A stretch of 64,000 nucleotides of DNA from Alicyclobacillus sp. (GTDB lineage Bacteria; Bacillota; Bacilli; Alicyclobacillales; Alicyclobacillaceae): assembly GCA_023511725.1 (NCBI GenBank), contig JAIMAY010000003.1, positions 1 to 64,000 on the forward strand, given 5' to 3'. Shown here piece after piece: positions 39,781 to 48,055 of the stretch. The notes under the pieces are model-generated. The model saw only the letters and a program-made list of their open reading frames with translations, ran no database searches and was not told where the DNA came from. Position numbers and translations under genes: made by a program. Every line of letters begins with the position of its first letter. The first letter of the stretch is position 1.

Positions 39781-40260
39781 ATGCAGTGGACGGTGCTCGC
39801 CGTGGGGCGGCTCAAGGAGCGCTACTGGCGCGAGGCCGCGGAGGAGTATCAGAAGCGGCTGTCGCGCTATGTCCGGCTGGAGGTGACGGAGGTGCCGGAT
39901 GATCCGGTGCCGGACAACCCCTCGGACGCGCAGGTGGCGGCGGTGCTCGAGCGGGAAGCGGATAGGCTGGAGCGCCATCTGCGCGAGCGAGATGGCGTGG
40001 TGGTCCTCGACCGCACCGGTGAGATGCTCAGCTCGGAGGCGTGGAGCCGTCGTCAGGTGGAGCTCGAGCAGGCGGGGTATGGGCGGCTCGTGTTTGTCAT
40101 TGGCGGAACATGCGGCCTGGCCCCGAGGATTGTACATCGGGCCGCGGTGCGGTGGAGCTTTGGCCCCATCACGTTGCCGCATCAGCTGGCGCGCATCGTA
40201 CTGCTTGAGCAGCTGTATCGAGGCCTGCGCATTGCGCGGGGGGAACCGTATCATCGATAG
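39781..40260 (+). CDS. rlmH: 23S rRNA (pseudouridine1915-N3)-methyltransferase RlmH
   Basis: A 159-aa SPOUT methyltransferase with the knot motif F-V-I-G-G-T-C-G-L and the conserved ending L-E-Q-L-Y-R-G-L-R-I-A-R-G-E-P-Y-H. It methylates the pseudouridine at position 1915 of 23S rRNA. The ATG at 39781 follows a G-rich GGAAGGGGGG site. Its position after htrA is the classic end of this conserved Firmicute block. Confidence 0.95.
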   Translation: MQWTVLAVGRLKERYWREAAEEYQKRLSRYVRLEVTEVPDDPVPDNPSDAQVAAVLEREADRLERHLRERDGVVVLDRTGEMLSSEAWSRRQVELEQAGYGRLVFVIGGTCGLAPRIVHRAAVRWSFGPITLPHQLARIVLLEQLYRGLRIARGEPYHR

Positions 40261-40308
40261 GCGCTGGCGGTGGTGCACGGTGAGGCGGCGCGGTTCGCGG
40301 CGCCCGGA

Positions 40309-40341
40309 GGGTCGCATAGGTCATGCCCGGCGCTGCGACCC
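40309..40341. terminator. hairpin between convergent rlmH and ybaK-like gene
   Basis: GGGTCGCA (40309-40316) pairs with TGCGACCC (40334-40341) across a 17-nt loop. No T-run. It may serve both convergent genes. Confidence 0.45.
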
Positions 40342-40366
40342 CGTAAGTGCCAGCATGGGGGACGGG

Positions 40367-40843
40367 TCACACCACCCGCACCACGGTGCCACCGGTCATG
40401 GCGACCAGCGCTTGCGGTGTGAGTTGAAACAGCGCGTGCGGGTGCCCCGCGGCGGCCCAGATCACGTCAAACTGCAGCAGGTCTTCGTCAATCAGCGTCC
40501 GCAGCGGACGCGCGTGGCCGATGGGCGGCACCCCGCCAATCACGAACCCCGTCTGCTCCCGCACATCGTCGGCGTTGGCCTTCCCGATGGGCTCGCCCAG
40601 GTGATCCGCAATTCGCTGCTCATTCACACGGTGATGGCCGGCGGCAATCACGAGCACCGGCTCCCCCGTCTGCTCACCGCGAAAGACGAGCGACTTGGCG
40701 ATCTGCGCCACCTCGCACCCCACCGCCGCAGCCGCCTCGGCGGCGGTGCGAGTGCTGTCTGCGAGCTCGAGTACAGTGAAGTTGTAGCCCAGCGCGCGGA
40801 TGGCGTCCTGCACGCGCTGGGCGCTGGGTTTCAGCTGCGTCAT
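40367..40843 (-). CDS. YbaK/EbsC-family aminoacyl-tRNA deacylase
   Basis: A 158-aa protein of the YbaK fold, which hydrolyses misacylated tRNA. It has A-Q-I-A-K-S-L-V-F-R-G, the L-V-I-A-A-G-H-H-R-V-N segment and T-G-F-V-I-G-G-V-P-P-I-G-H. Exact specificity (Cys-tRNA-Pro or other) cannot be told. The ATG at 40843 has GAGGTG 5 nt upstream; longer in-frame extensions are antisense sequence. Confidence 0.88.
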   Translation of the reverse strand: MTQLKPSAQRVQDAIRALGYNFTVLELADSTRTAAEAAAAVGCEVAQIAKSLVFRGEQTGEPVLVIAAGHHRVNEQRIADHLGEPIGKANADDVREQTGFVIGGVPPIGHARPLRTLIDEDLLQFDVIWAAAGHPHALFQLTPQALVAMTGGTVVRVV

Positions 40844-40868
40844 GCCGTCACCTCGGATGCAGTCGTGT

Positions 40869-41765
40869 TTACGGCGTATGGCGCCGCACAAACTCGCCGA
40901 TCTCCCGGATGGCCTCATCCGCTTCCGGGATCGGGAAGGTCTGAAACACGTGCCACATCTCCGAGAAGATGTGGAGCGTGGCGTCCACGCCGGCGGCCTT
41001 GGCCTTGTCCGCAAAGCGCACGCTGTCGTCGAGCAGGCACTCATCATCACCTACCTGGATCAGCAGCGGCGGCAACCCGCGCAGGTCCGCGTACAGCGGT
41101 GAGGCGAGCGGATGGCGAGGATCGGCATCGCCCAGGTAGACCTTCGGCGCCAGGCGGATACCGTCGGCGTCGAGGAAGGGATCGCGCTCGGCCCGCGTGT
41201 TCAGTGACTCCCCGGTGGTCGCCAGGTCTGTCCACGGCGACAGAAGCACTGCGCAGGCCGGCAGCGGCACGCCTGTGTCACGAAGCGCCACCAGCGTGGC
41301 CCCGGTCAGGCCGCCGCCCGCGGAATCACCGCCGATCACGACACGCCCCGGCTCCACACCACTCTCCAGGATAGCCTTGTAGGCCGCCACCGCATCCTCC
41401 ACCGCGGCCGGGAATCGGTGCTCGGGTGCCAGCCGGTACTCGATGAGCGCCACGCGAGCCTCGCACGCCCGCGCCAGGCGAACCGCGAAGCCGCGGTGCG
41501 ATGCGCAGCTGCCGAGAAAGTATGCGCCGCCATGCAGGTACAGAAACACCCGATCCGCTCTCGATTCCGGCACCGACACCCACTCCCCCGGCACACCCCC
41601 GATGGTGGTGCGTTCCACCACCGCATCGGCGGGCACGGGGGTCAGTTGACCCATCGCATCCAGGTTGCGCCGCTGCTCCTCCAGCGGCGCCGGCGGATGG
41701 TTCTTTGCAGCTTCCTTCTGTTGCAGCAGCATCTGTCGGATCGGCTGACTCTGCGGTGATGCCAC
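40869..41765 (-). CDS. alpha/beta hydrolase, HSL-type esterase
   Basis: A 298-aa carboxylesterase of the hormone-sensitive-lipase family. The oxyanion motif H-G-G-A is at residues 78-81, the nucleophile Ser148 is in G-D-S-A-G-G, and an acidic/His pair lies near the C-terminus (V-G-D-D-E; E-M-W-H-V-F). It resembles esterases cloned from thermoacidophilic Alicyclobacillus. No signal peptide. It starts about 25 nt upstream of ybaK on the same strand; the upstream DNA contains the 52-bp repeat array. Confidence 0.9.
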   Translation of the reverse strand: MASPQSQPIRQMLLQQKEAAKNHPPAPLEEQRRNLDAMGQLTPVPADAVVERTTIGGVPGEWVSVPESRADRVFLYLHGGAYFLGSCASHRGFAVRLARACEARVALIEYRLAPEHRFPAAVEDAVAAYKAILESGVEPGRVVIGGDSAGGGLTGATLVALRDTGVPLPACAVLLSPWTDLATTGESLNTRAERDPFLDADGIRLAPKVYLGDADPRHPLASPLYADLRGLPPLLIQVGDDECLLDDSVRFADKAKAAGVDATLHIFSEMWHVFQTFPIPEADEAIREIGEFVRRHTP

Positions 41766-41967
41766 CCCAACCCCTCCTCATCGATCGCGGGCGTCCGCCG
41801 GGGCTCGCCGCCGCGCTCTCGCTCGCGTGTGCGGTGGCACCCTCGGCACTCAGGCGGGCGCCTGCTTTCGAATTTTTCGATAGTCCACGTCCATCATGGC
41901 ACAACAGGGCGGGGATGTAAACGGGTCGCGGCGCGAGCGGGGTTGGCGGGAGCACGTAGCCGAGCCA

Positions 41968-42260
41968 GATAAGGCGGCAAAGCCAGCTTATGAGGGCGGA
42001 TGGGAGCGCGATCGCGCCGGATAAGGCGGAAAAACCGGCTTATCGGTTCCGCGGAGGCCGCGATCTCGCCGGATAAGGCGGAAAAACCGGCTTATCGGTT
42101 CCGCGGAGGCCGCGATCTCGCCGGATAAGGCGGAAAAACCGCCTCATCGGTTCCGCAGAGGCCGCGATCTCGCCGGATAAGGCGGAAAAACCGGCTTATC
42201 GGTTCCGCGGAGGCCGCGATCGCGCCGGATAAGGCGGAAAAACGCGCTTATCGGGTCGGA
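41968..42260 (-). repeat. tandem array of six 52-bp stem-loop repeats (array A)
   Basis: Six units start at 41968, 42020, 42072, 42124, 42176 and 42228, so the period is exactly 52 bp; the last is partial. Each begins with left arm GATAAGGCGG, a five-base loop (AAAAA in five units, CAAAG in the first) and a right arm such as CCGGCTTATC. This gives a 10-bp stem with one central mismatch. The rest of the unit is a spacer containing GATC flanked by GC. Units 2 and 3 are identical and 4 and 5 nearly so. The 41766-42346 spacer has no credible gene; 52 is not a multiple of three, so the array is not coding. Confidence 0.92.
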
Positions 42261-42346
42261 GAAGCCCCTGCCCGCCGGCCCCCGCCAGTCGCCGCCTGCC
42301 CGCCACCCCCGCGCCGCGCCCCGCGCGTCTGCCTCCCGGCGCGCGC

Positions 42347-42781
42347 TCACCGCTCGACGTACGCCGGTAGACTCTCCTTCACCTTCCGCGTCCAGCCTTC
42401 CTCCATGACGCGGCGGACGACGGTGTGCGGCTGGCCGAACCGGGTGGTCTTGTCGGCGGACCAGCCGTCGTGGGTGAGGGTGACCTGGGTGTGATGGGGA
42501 TCGACGGGTTGAAGCGAGATGGTCAGGTGCCAATCCTCGTCCCAGTCAAAGCCAATGCGGTGCGGCGGATCAAGGTCCGTGATTCGGCAGGGCGAGTCGC
42601 CGTAGGGTCCCGCGTGAAGGACAAATGCGTGGCCGATCACGGGTTCCAGCGTACTGTGCATGAACCACGCGCCCAGACCCTCCGCGGTGGCCACAGCTTG
42701 CCACACCTTATCCACGGGCGCGCGCACCACCACGCTGACCTCGATAGGCGGTAGTGCGCTCGAGTTGTTCGTATCTTCCAT
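42347..42781 (-). CDS. SRPBCC/AHSA1-type protein
   Basis: A 144-aa START-like (SRPBCC) protein: I-E-V-S-V-V-V-R-A-P-V-D-K-V-W-Q-A-V-A-T, then L-G-A-W-F-M and a C-terminal helix. The AHSA1/SRPBCC fold binds hydrophobic ligands or co-chaperones; the ligand here is unknown. The ATG at 42781 is preceded by a GGGGGT site. It is divergent from the S9 peptidase, and its 3' end leads into repeat array A. Confidence 0.82.
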   Translation of the reverse strand: MEDTNNSSALPPIEVSVVVRAPVDKVWQAVATAEGLGAWFMHSTLEPVIGHAFVLHAGPYGDSPCRITDLDPPHRIGFDWDEDWHLTISLQPVDPHHTQVTLTHDGWSADKTTRFGQPHTVVRRVMEEGWTRKVKESLPAYVER

Positions 42782-43020
42782 TTGGGATAACCCCCTTGCG
42801 GACTGGGCTGGTTTGCCGTGATGCGACAGTCGCACAGACGGGTTGATTGTACCGTTCCCCGCCCCGCGTGCGCAACGTATCAGACTCCGCAGGCAGAGCA
42901 CAGGTGCAGCAACTGACCGACTCTTCAGGTATGATGGACATGGAGCACCGCCCGCGGCCGCGCAGCGGGCGGCTGGCGTGGGCGGGTGCGGGTGAGACCG
43001 ACAGAGGAGGCGGAATACGA

Positions 43021-45003
43021 GTGGCGCGAGTGGCACCGTACGGTACATGGGAGTCACCCATCACGACCGACCTCATCGTGGCCGGTGGGATCACGGTGGG
43101 TCAGGTGACGTTGGCGGGAGATGAGGTGTTTTGGATGGAGGGCCGTCCGCAGGAAGGCGGGCGGAGCGTGGTGGTGCGGCGATTCGCCGACGGGCGCAGG
43201 GTGGACGTGATCCCTGCGCCGTGGAACGCTCGGACGCGCGTGCACGAGTACGGCGGCAGGTCGTATCTCGTCGCGGGCGACGCCGTCTACTTCGTGCAGT
43301 TCGATGATCAGCAGATCTACCGGGTGCGCCTCTCCGGGGAGGCGGCGAGCGCGCCCGAGCCGGTCACGGCGACGCCCGGGATGCGCTATGCGGATCTCGC
43401 CTTCGACACCCCTCGCGCCCGCCTGCTGTGCGTGCGCGAGGACCACACGGCCGGTGGCGAGCCGGTCAACACGCTGGTGGCGGTGCCACTCTCAGGGGCG
43501 GCTGGCGCGCGGGCCGGATCGCCCGCAGGGCCCGGCGATGTGCAGGTGCTGGCCGCGGGCAACGACTTCTACGCGTCCATTGCGCTCAGCCCAGACGGGC
43601 GTCACGTCGCCTACCTGACCTGGAATCACCCCAACATGCCATGGGACGGGACGGAGTTGTGGCTGGCCGAGTTCAGCGACGACGGCGGCTTGGTGAACGC
43701 GCGTCTGGTCGCGGGTGGCAGGAGCGAGTCCATCTTTCAGCCGATGTTCGCGCCGGACGGGCGTCTGTATTTCGTGTCCGACAGGACAGGCTGGTGGAAC
43801 CTCTACCGTTGGGACGATGCGGCTGGTCGCGCGCAGCCGCTTTGCGAGATGGAGGCGGAGTTCGGCGTGCCGCAATGGGTGTTCGGTCAGACCACCTACG
43901 GCTTCGCCGATGAGCGGACGCTCGTCTGCTGCTACAACGAAAACGGCCTGTGGACAATGGCCACGCTCCGCTTGGACACGGGCGAGCTGACGCCGTTGCC
44001 ACTCCCGTTCACGCACCTGGCGAATCCGGTGGTGCAGGGTCCGACGGTGGCCTGCGTCGCGGCGTCGGCGGTACATCCGGCGAGTGTGGTGCGGGTTGAT
44101 CTGGACACCGGCACTCACGAGGTACTGCGCAAGTCCGTCGAGGCGTCGGTCGATCCGGCCTATCTCTCCACACCGGAAGCCATCACCTTCCCGTCGGCAG
44201 AAGGGCGCGTGGCGCACGCGTTCTACTACGCACCGAAGAACAGGGATTTCGTTGCGCCGGAGGGGGAGAAGCCGCCGCTATTGGTGTTGAGCCACGGCGG
44301 ACCGACGTCTGCCACATCGTCGGCGTTCGACCTGGAGATCCAGTACTGGACGAGCCGCGGCATCGCCGTGCTCGACGTGAACTATGGTGGCAGCACGGGG
44401 TACGGCCGGGCCTACCGGGATCTGCTCAAGGGCCGCTGGGGCATCGTCGACGTGGAGGACTGCGCGGCCGGGGCTCGCTACCTGGCGGAGCAGGGCAAGG
44501 TGGACGGGGAGCGGATGGCCATCCGCGGCGGCAGCGCCGGCGGCTACACCACACTCGCGTCACTGTGCTTCACCAACACGTTCCGAGCGGGCGCCAGTTA
44601 CTTCGGCGTCTCGGACTTGGCGCTCCTCGCGCAGGACACGCACAAGTTTGAGTCGCGCTATCTCGACGGCCTCATTGGCCCCTACCCCGAGGCGAGGGAG
44701 GTGTATGAGGCGAGATCGCCCATCCATCATGCGGACAGGCTGAATTGTCCAGTGATCTTCTTCCAGGGTCTCGACGACAAGGTGGTGCCGCCGAATCAAG
44801 CGGAGCGCATGGTGGACGCGATGCGCGCTCGCGGCGTACCCGCTGCCTACGTCACGTACCCGGGCGAGGGTCACGGCTTCCGCCGTGGCGAGAACATCCG
44901 CCACTCGCTGGAGGCGGAGCTCTCGTTCTACGGCGAGGTGTTTGGCTTCACGCCGGCGGGCAGTCCTGCCCACGTGCCGCTGGAGCCACCGCTTCGGCGG
45001 TAG
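43021..45003 (+). CDS. S9-family prolyl oligopeptidase-type peptidase
   Basis: A 660-aa protein with an N-terminal seven-bladed beta-propeller (repeated S-P-D-G, A-P-D-G and S-D-R-T-G-W-W motifs) and a C-terminal alpha/beta hydrolase domain. The nucleophile is Ser505 in G-G-S-A-G-G-Y. The acid is in G-L-D-D-K (585-586) and His618 is in G-E-G-H-G-F. No signal peptide is seen. The GTG start at 43021 follows GAGGAGG by about 10 nt. The 3' end leads into repeat array B. Confidence 0.92.
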   Translation: MARVAPYGTWESPITTDLIVAGGITVGQVTLAGDEVFWMEGRPQEGGRSVVVRRFADGRRVDVIPAPWNARTRVHEYGGRSYLVAGDAVYFVQFDDQQIYRVRLSGEAASAPEPVTATPGMRYADLAFDTPRARLLCVREDHTAGGEPVNTLVAVPLSGAAGARAGSPAGPGDVQVLAAGNDFYASIALSPDGRHVAYLTWNHPNMPWDGTELWLAEFSDDGGLVNARLVAGGRSESIFQPMFAPDGRLYFVSDRTGWWNLYRWDDAAGRAQPLCEMEAEFGVPQWVFGQTTYGFADERTLVCCYNENGLWTMATLRLDTGELTPLPLPFTHLANPVVQGPTVACVAASAVHPASVVRVDLDTGTHEVLRKSVEASVDPAYLSTPEAITFPSAEGRVAHAFYYAPKNRDFVAPEGEKPPLLVLSHGGPTSATSSAFDLEIQYWTSRGIAVLDVNYGGSTGYGRAYRDLLKGRWGIVDVEDCAAGARYLAEQGKVDGERMAIRGGSAGGYTTLASLCFTNTFRAGASYFGVSDLALLAQDTHKFESRYLDGLIGPYPEAREVYEARSPIHHADRLNCPVIFFQGLDDKVVPPNQAERMVDAMRARGVPAAYVTYPGEGHGFRRGENIRHSLEAELSFYGEVFGFTPAGSPAHVPLEPPLRR

Positions 45004-45078
45004 TGAGGCGATGCGCCGCCGCCGGGGTGGCGCGGGCGTCGGTGGGAGCGGGGGCGCGATTGCGGCCTCTGCGGGTCG

Positions 45079-45275
45079 GATAACCGGGTTTTTCCGCCTT
45101 ATGTGGCGCCATGGCGGCTCCGGCGGGGCGGATAAGGCGGTTTTTCCGGCTTATGTGGCGCGATCGCAGCGTCTACGGGGCGAATAAGGCGGTTTATCTC
45201 GCTTATGTGGCGCGATCGCGGCCCCAACGAGCGCGATAAGCGGGTTTTTCCGGCTTATGTGGCGTGATCGAAGGC
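45079..45275 (+). repeat. tandem array of four 52-bp stem-loop repeats (array B)
   Basis: Units start at 45079, 45131, 45183 and 45235, again exactly 52 bp apart. On the plus strand the arms are GATAAGGCGG-like and CCGGCTTATG-like around a TTTTT loop, and the spacer carries GGCGCGATCGC. The loop and spacer match the reverse complement of array A, so B is an inverted, more diverged copy of the same family. The 45004-45345 spacer between the peptidase and the convergent thioesterase gene contains nothing else. Confidence 0.9.
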
Positions 45276-45345
45276 GCCGCTCCCGCCGCCTGCCGCTCCC
45301 GCCGCCGCGGCCGGCGCAGCGCTCCCCCGTGTGCGGTCCACGCCG

Positions 45346-45792
45346 TCACGCCCCGTCGCGGCGCAGGATCATGTACAGCGCTGTACAGTAGGCTACCTGT
45401 TTGCCGGATTCAGCGTCGTACAGGGTGCATTCGAACAGCGCGGTGGTGCGGCCTTTATGCTTGACCTTGGCTAGGCCGATCACGTCCGTGTCCCGGACGG
45501 ACCTGAGATAGTTGATCTTCAGGTCGATGGTGACGAGGTCCTCGCCGGGCTCGAGCATGGGCATGAGGGCGGCGGCGACGGCGGAGTCCGCCAGGGTGGC
45601 CAGGAAGCCACCATGGACGCGCATGCCCGGATGGCGCAGCTTCGGATCAAACGGGAGACGCAGCTGCGCCCAGCCGTGGCCCGCGTCTTCAACACGGATG
45701 CCAATCAGGTTCCATGCGAGGTTGTGCTTGCTGCCTTCGCGCAGCCACTCGACGATGTTCGGATCGCTCTGCAGATGATGTTCAGGTAGCAT
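45346..45792 (-). CDS. PaaI-type hotdog thioesterase
   Basis: A 148-aa hotdog-fold protein with the motif [12 protein letters not shown], typical of PaaI/YdiI acyl-CoA thioesterases, and [10 protein letters not shown]. The substrate is probably an aryl- or fatty-acyl-CoA. GGAGGA precedes the ATG at 45792. Convergent with the S9 peptidase and divergent from csaA. Confidence 0.87.
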   Translation of the reverse strand: MLPEHHLQSDPNIVEWLREGSKHNLAWNLIGIRVEDAGHGWAQLRLPFDPKLRHPGMRVHGGFLATLADSAVAAALMPMLEPGEDLVTIDLKINYLRSVRDTDVIGLAKVKHKGRTTALFECTLYDAESGKQVAYCTALYMILRRDGA

Positions 45793-45901
45793 CGTGGTCC
45801 TCCTTCACAGCGGCGTAAGGGATAGGGTTCGCTCTGGCGGCGAGAAATCCTGCGCTGCTGGCGCACGGATCGAAACAACGGCGGCAAAGGGGTTATCGGA
45901 C

Positions 45902-46231
45902 GTGGCGACCATCGAGGATTTCGAGAAGCTGGACATCCGGATCGGCACCGTGGTGCGGGCGGAGCCGTTTCCGGAGGCGAGAAAGCCCGCCATCAAGCTG
46001 TGGATAGATTTCGGGCCGCTCGGCGTTAAAGCATCCAGCGCGCAGATCACGCGCCGCTACCAGCCGGAGGCGCTCGTGGGACGGCAGGTGGTGGCGGTAG
46101 TCAACTTCCCGCCGCGCCGCATTGCCGGGTTTGCGTCGGAGGTGCTGGTGCTGGGCGGGATTCCGGAGGAAGGGGATGTGGTGCTGCTTCGCCCGGACCA
46201 TCCGGCACCGAACGGCACGCCGGTGGGGTGA
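45902..46231 (+). CDS. csaA: CsaA-type tRNA-binding chaperone
   Basis: A 109-aa protein with the OB-fold EMAP/tRNA-binding domain: [15 protein letters not shown], then K-L-W-I-D-F-G and S-S-A-Q-I-T. These are CsaA signatures. In Bacillus CsaA has export-related chaperone activity. The GTG at 45902 is 9 nt from AAAGGGG; the frame upstream is not conserved. Confidence 0.9.
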   Translation: MATIEDFEKLDIRIGTVVRAEPFPEARKPAIKLWIDFGPLGVKASSAQITRRYQPEALVGRQVVAVVNFPPRRIAGFASEVLVLGGIPEEGDVVLLRPDHPAPNGTPVG

Positions 46232-46305
46232 TGGATGGGGTGAGGTCAACCCTGTGTACGAATCCATGTTGTGGATGTTGCACAAAACACTATGCAAAAC
46301 GTATG

Positions 46306-46336
46306 ACAGCCCGCCAGGGTGCGCCTGACGGGCTGT
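46306..46336. terminator. hairpin downstream of csaA
   Basis: ACAGCCCG (46306-46313) pairs with CGGGCTGT (46329-46336), with further pairing inside. No T-run follows. Confidence 0.5.
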
Positions 46337-46380
46337 GGGCGGGGCCTGCAGCACCGACGCTCGGGCCGAATGAGCGACAG

Positions 46381-46426
46381 GACAGTCACTCCGAAGGTCG
46401 GCCAACCTTTACACAGAGTGACTGTC
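46381..46426. repeat. nested inverted repeat in the csaA-lysE spacer
   Basis: A perfect 11-bp inverted repeat, GACAGTCACTC (46381-46391) and GAGTGACTGTC (46416-46426), encloses a smaller one (AAGGT / ACCTT). It lies between the 3' ends of csaA and the LysE-family gene. No poly-T follows, so it is not a simple terminator. Confidence 0.7.
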
Positions 46427-46505
46427 GGTCTTGTTTACACGAGCCTCGGCTTGATTCTGGCACAACTCTTTTCAATTGCCAGATCAGAAACACGCCTCTC
46501 TACTT

Positions 46506-47144
46506 CTACGTCCACACCATGTACGCCAAGTACACCGCGGAGCCCCACATCATCACGGCGGAGATGCGGCGGAGCCAGGCGAACGAGGCGCGCTGCAGTG
46601 CCGCACGGCCGGCGAGGTGGCCGGCGATGCATAGGCCAAAGAACCAGACCCAGGAGACGGCCGCGCACGCAGCGCCGAACGCCAGCTTTTCCCGCCACGC
46701 GGTGTACGCGGCGGCGCTTCCGCCGATGACCGCCAAGGTGTCCATCAGCGCGTGCGGATTGAGCAGCGACACCGATGCAGAGAAGCCCATTTGCCTTCGA
46801 GCGGGCCACGGGCTTGAGTCGGCCTCAGCCGCTTCTGTGGTGGCCGCCTCCTGCGGCGGGTCCTGCTCGCGCCAGGTGGATACGCCCATGTAGATTAGGA
46901 ACGCGATGCCGACCACACCGAAGGTGTAGCGGATCCACGCGACATGGAGCGCAGCAGCCGATACGCCGAGCACCGCCACAGCAATGAGCAATGTGTCACA
47001 CAGCGCGGCGGTGAGCACGGCGGGGAGAGCGTTGCGGAACGACCTGTGGAGTGCACCCTGCATAAGGATGAAGCCGTTCTGCATACCGATGGGCAGGATG
47101 AGTCCGAAAGCCAGCAGAAAACCGTGGAGTGCAGCTGCCCTCAC
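46506..47144 (-). CDS. LysE/ArgO-family amino-acid exporter
   Basis: A 212-aa membrane protein with six hydrophobic helices. L-P-I-G-M-Q-N-G-F-I-L near the start and S-L-L-N-P-H-A-L-M-D-T place it in the LysE/ArgO family of basic-amino-acid exporters. The GTG start at 47144 has GAGGTG 8 nt upstream, overlapping the methyltransferase stop region, so the two genes are translationally coupled. Upstream ATGs lie inside the methyltransferase. Confidence 0.88.
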   Translation of the reverse strand: MRAAALHGFLLAFGLILPIGMQNGFILMQGALHRSFRNALPAVLTAALCDTLLIAVAVLGVSAAALHVAWIRYTFGVVGIAFLIYMGVSTWREQDPPQEAATTEAAEADSSPWPARRQMGFSASVSLLNPHALMDTLAVIGGSAAAYTAWREKLAFGAACAAVSWVWFFGLCIAGHLAGRAALQRASFAWLRRISAVMMWGSAVYLAYMVWT

Positions 47145-47151
47145 GGCTTCA

Positions 47152-47967
47152 TCACCTCGGTTTGTCCCCCTTCCATAGCACCACGCCAAAGCACGCATGC
47201 GGGATTTCCAGCGGTTCTTGGGGAAAGTCGCGGGTCAGCATCTCGGCGAGCTTCGCGTCGAGTGCAGCGCGCTCGTGCGGCTGCATCGCAATGACATAGG
47301 ACAACGCCCGCACGCGGCCGCGCCATCCCTCGTGGGAGAAGGTCACGATGTAGCGAAACTGCCACTCGTCCACGATCTCGTAGCCCGCCTCCGCCCACTC
47401 GTCGAACCAGGCGGCTGGCATGCCCGTGCGCAGCGCCTTGGCTCCGGCCTTCGATCCTGCCGCAAGCGACCCTTCCCTCCGAAAGGTCCGTGCCAGTTCC
47501 GCAGTCCGCCGCGCGACTTCGCTTTCGTTCGGCAGAAACACGGAATCCATCACCGCCAGCCAACCGCCCGGGCGCAGCGTGCGGTGAAGCTGGGCAAGGA
47601 CGCGGATTCTGTCAAACCAGTGCCAGGCGCGCACCGCCACCGCCGTGTCCACCACGCCTATCTCAGCTGGGAGCGCCTCTGCCGGTGCCACGAAGTAGCG
47701 GATGTTGCGGCGCCTTCCATCCGCGATCTCGATGGCCTCCGCCTCCGCGATCAACGCTGGAGACGGGTCCACGCCAATGGCAAGCGCACAGCGAGCGGCC
47801 AGCGCGCGGGTGGCGAGGCCGGAGCCGCAGCCGAGATCGAGCGCGGTGAAGGAGGTCTCAAGCGCGCCGATCCGCCCCAGCCGCTCAAACGCCTCGTCGG
47901 GGAACGTGTTGTTCCACCTGCTGTAGTCGGAGGCGGCCTGGCCGAAGTCGATCCGCCCGTGCGTCAT
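47152..47967 (-). CDS. class I SAM-dependent methyltransferase
   Basis: A 271-aa methyltransferase with motif I A-L-D-L-G-C-G-S-G, G-V-D-P-S at the end of strand 2, and V-R-A-W-H-W-F-D at motif III. The last resembles the Tam/UbiE-like W-H-W-F group that includes trans-aconitate methyltransferase. The substrate is unknown. The ATG at 47967 has GGAGGTGG. It is the first gene of a two-gene unit with the exporter, which hints at a metabolite it might modify, but this is speculative. Confidence 0.85.
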   Translation of the reverse strand: MTHGRIDFGQAASDYSRWNNTFPDEAFERLGRIGALETSFTALDLGCGSGLATRALAARCALAIGVDPSPALIAEAEAIEIADGRRRNIRYFVAPAEALPAEIGVVDTAVAVRAWHWFDRIRVLAQLHRTLRPGGWLAVMDSVFLPNESEVARRTAELARTFRREGSLAAGSKAGAKALRTGMPAAWFDEWAEAGYEIVDEWQFRYIVTFSHEGWRGRVRALSYVIAMQPHERAALDAKLAEMLTRDFPQEPLEIPHACFGVVLWKGDKPR

Positions 47968-48055
47968 TCCACCACCTCCTCGCGCCACTTTACGCTCCCG
48001 CACCGAACGCGTACACGCTGATGGTCTTCTCATGGGAGCCCCGCTCTAGGTGGTC

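Noticed and set aside
41968-42260. CRISPR array
   Set aside because: Successive units are nearly identical along their whole 52 bp, so there are no unique spacers, and no cas genes are present.
42144-42533. Minus-strand ORF across array A
   Set aside because: It is out of frame with the SRPBCC gene and translates the repeat; a 52-bp period shifts frame at every unit.
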